From assembly GCA_017452475.1 (NCBI GenBank), contig JAFTMJ010000005.1:1-41107 (forward strand): a stretch of 41,107 bases of DNA. The letters are read 5' to 3'. Source of the stretch: Clostridia bacterium (GTDB lineage Bacteria; Bacillota; Clostridia; Oscillospirales; CAG-272). Under the pieces are notes generated by a model. That model had not been told where the DNA came from and did not search any database. It was given only the letters and a program-made list of their open reading frames with translations. A program made the position numbers and the translations under genes. Positions 39,911-41,107 of this stretch are shown here, one piece after another. How positions within the stretch are numbered: position 1 is the first letter of the stretch; each line of letters begins with the position of its first letter.

Positions 39911-40651
39911 ATGTCATTTAAGGATAGAGAAAGCACAATACTTGAATATTTAAGCCAAAACCGTGAGGCAACCATTGAGGAGCTTTGCGCAAAATTGTTT
40001 GTCAGCGGTCCCACAATCCGCAGGGATTTAAAGGCTCTTGCAGATGCAGGGAAAATCATCCGCACCCACGGCGGAGCATTTTTGAACGGTCTCCCTTGGG
40101 AAAGCACGCCGCAGGAGCTACGGGAAAAGGAGTTTATCACAGAAAAGGACATTATTGCAAAAAAATGCCTTAATTTAATTCACGACGGAGATACCGTAAT
40201 GGTTGACGCCTCCTCCACAGGCCTACAGCTTTTAAAAATTTTAGGCTCCAAAAGCTCCCTTGTAGTCATTACCAACAGTGCAAAGGCTTACATTGTCGCC
40301 TCGAAAACAGGAGTTAAAACCCTTGTCACAGGCGGCGAAAGCTCAAAAATTTCCTTTGGCTATGTTGGCACCTTTGCGGAGGAATTTATAAGAAAATTCA
40401 ACGCGGATATTTGCTTTTTCTCCGTGTCTTCCCTTACCCCCGACGGCAAGCTGACGGACAACTCCGTTGCGGAAAACCAAATAAGCAAAGCAATGATTGA
40501 ATGCTCAAAAAAATCTGTTTTGCTCTTAAATTCGCAAAAAATAGGCGCCCCACAGCTTAACACCCTTTGCACCCTAAACGACATTGACTGTGTGGCGTGC
40601 GAAAAGGACATTTCAAATAGCTTCCCACAGTACAAGGAAAAATTTATATAA
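39911..40651 (+). CDS. DeoR/GlpR-family transcriptional regulator
   Basis: A 246-residue regulator, the usual length of the family. Residues about 5-60 are the DeoR HTH (ATIEELCAKLFVSGPTIRRD, then LADAGKIIRTHGGA). The C-terminal sensor domain (about 75-235) binds phosphorylated sugars in family members; it carries DGDTVMVDASSTGLQLLKIL and the family's loop VVITNSAKA. It diverges from the metallophosphoesterase gene across a 147-bp region with an inverted repeat, so it may control both itself and that gene. Confidence 0.88.
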   Translation: MSFKDRESTILEYLSQNREATIEELCAKLFVSGPTIRRDLKALADAGKIIRTHGGAFLNGLPWESTPQELREKEFITEKDIIAKKCLNLIHDGDTVMVDASSTGLQLLKILGSKSSLVVITNSAKAYIVASKTGVKTLVTGGESSKISFGYVGTFAEEFIRKFNADICFFSVSSLTPDGKLTDNSVAENQISKAMIECSKKSVLLLNSQKIGAPQLNTLCTLNDIDCVACEKDISNSFPQYKEKFI

Positions 40652-40659
40652 ATAAATCA

Positions 40660-40686
40660 GGAGCAGCTTGAAGCTGCTCCTTTATT
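40660..40686 (+). terminator. Terminator of the DeoR-family gene
   Basis: GGAGCAGC (40660-40667) pairs with GCTGCTCC (40673-40680) around a 5-base loop and is followed by TTTATT. Confidence 0.8.
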
Positions 40687-40873
40687 ATTTGTCTTCCTTT
40701 GGAGGGTATTCTATTGCTCCCTCCTGCAATTCAAACTCCTTTATTGCCTGTCTAACAAGAAAAAGTATTTCTCCGTTTGCAGAACGACCGTAGTATTTTG
40801 ATATATAGTGTAGCTTGTAATGTAGCTCGGGGTCAATTTCAATTCCCAAATGCTTATTGTTTTTGTTTCTCAT
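40685..40873 (-). CDS. Small ribbon-helix-helix (Arc-like) protein
   Basis: A 62-residue protein that fits the ribbon-helix-helix fold: a short beta stretch (KHLGIEIDPELHYKLHYISK) followed by two helices (SKYYGRSANGEILFLVRQAI, then KEFELQEG). Arc/MetJ-type proteins bind DNA as dimers and often serve as antitoxins or self-repressors. No toxin gene stands next to it. Three copies of AAGTATAyTT lie in its upstream region. The start is preceded by TGGAG. Confidence 0.75.
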   Translation of the reverse strand: MRNKNNKHLGIEIDPELHYKLHYISKYYGRSANGEILFLVRQAIKEFELQEGAIEYPPKEDK

Positions 40874-40897
40874 AAAATCTCCAAAATATCTTGATTT

Positions 40898-40959
40898 AAG
40901 TATATTTTAAGATTATTTTGTGCTATAATGTTGTAAGTATACTTGTTTTAAGTATACTA
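40898..40959. promoter_or_regulatory. Three AAGTATA-type sites upstream of the RHH gene, candidate operators
   Basis: AAGTATATTT (40898-40907), palindromic AAGTATACTT (40935-40944) and AAGTATACTA (40950-40959). The last two start 15 bases apart. Clustering in the short upstream region fits cooperative binding by the RHH product. A possible minus-strand promoter (TTAAAA, 17 bases, TTATAG) lies within it. Confidence 0.5.
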
Positions 40960-40967
40960 ATTTATGT

Positions 40968-40991
40968 TAGCCTTACGGGAATCGAACCCGT
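40968..40991 (-). other. tRNA T-arm-like fragment
   Basis: Read leftwards, ACGGG-TTCGATT-CCCGT is a perfect T-arm, followed by AAGGCTAA where an acceptor strand would be, but no CCA. The bases before it (40992-41107) contain no anticodon or D arm, so no complete tRNA is present. The remaining 116 bases to the window end hold no gene that I can see. It could be an attachment-site remnant. Confidence 0.45.
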
Positions 40992-41107
40992 TTGGTTTGA
41001 AATGGAAAATAGCTTGCCTAACTGTGTTAAAAAAGCTTGACAATTTTTTAATTGCCTGCACTTTTTCGCCTTGTTATCCAACCTATTTTCTCATTTAAAA
41101 CTGCTTG

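Noticed and set aside
40968..41107. Complete tRNA or 3' end of tmRNA
   Set aside because: No D-arm, anticodon stem or matching acceptor strand exists in the following 116 bases and there is no CCA end.

Overview
The window looks like chromosomal DNA of an uncultured, probably gut-associated member of the Clostridia (Firmicutes). The basis is low to moderate G+C, strong AGGAGG-type ribosome binding sites, sigma-A promoters with 17-bp spacers, and Firmicute-type housekeeping genes: NrdR, RNase M5, an EpsC-type serine acetyltransferase, a YwiB-like protein and type III glutamine synthetase. The sequence does not fix a genus.

Layout. (1) 1-3890 is an AT-rich defence island. It holds a leftward DpnII-type restriction-modification operon: a Dam methylase with a fused N-terminal HTH, a DpnII-family nuclease, a second methyltransferase, and an uncharacterised protein with a HEPN-like RDRMEH motif. 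The island lies between two 44-bp near-identical direct repeats; the right copy is one arm of a perfect 19-bp hairpin. (2) 3960-9965 is a rightward regulators-only island: four XRE-type regulators, then an ECF-like sigma factor fused to a large C-terminal region. It contains no obvious target gene. (3) 10020-10724 holds a frameshifted four-helix-bundle (S23/IVP-like) gene, a hairpin-rich stretch with six copies of a 9-bp motif, and tRNA-Gln(TTG). (4) 10855-13229 is a GH31 glycosidase and SDR pair. (5) 13287-30428 is a 17-gene leftward run encoding a Wzx/Wzy-type surface polysaccharide. It starts with a DegT aminotransferase and an initiating phosphoglycosyl transferase and ends with mscL. It also carries four glycosyltransferases, an EpsG-like polymerase, a flippase, a pyruvyl transferase, a cytidylyltransferase plus CDP-alcohol transferase, a divergent MenD-like ThDP enzyme plus SDR, and two paralogous nucleotidyltransferase-fold proteins. 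(6) 30790-36547 is core genome: glnN, nrdR with a tandem pair of NrdR boxes, rnmV, holA, a DUF1934 protein and cysE. (7) 36668-41107 holds a secreted 1031-residue metallophosphoesterase, a DeoR-family regulator, an orphan ribbon-helix-helix protein with candidate operators, and a tRNA T-arm-like fragment.

How the genes work together. The polysaccharide operon is read as one pathway: a lipid-linked sugar is made, extended, decorated (pyruvyl and possibly CDP-derived groups), flipped and polymerised. Its central part (about 16.6-28.5 kb) is more AT-rich than its ends, as expected of an exchangeable cassette. The most unusual points are the MenD homologue lacking two expected substrate-binding arginines, the CDP-alcohol transferase lacking the fourth Asp of its signature, the sigma-factor fusion with an internal start site, the HEPN-like protein in the DpnII operon, and the NrdR boxes at the nrdR promoter. 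All functional calls are by reading the sequence; no database search was run.
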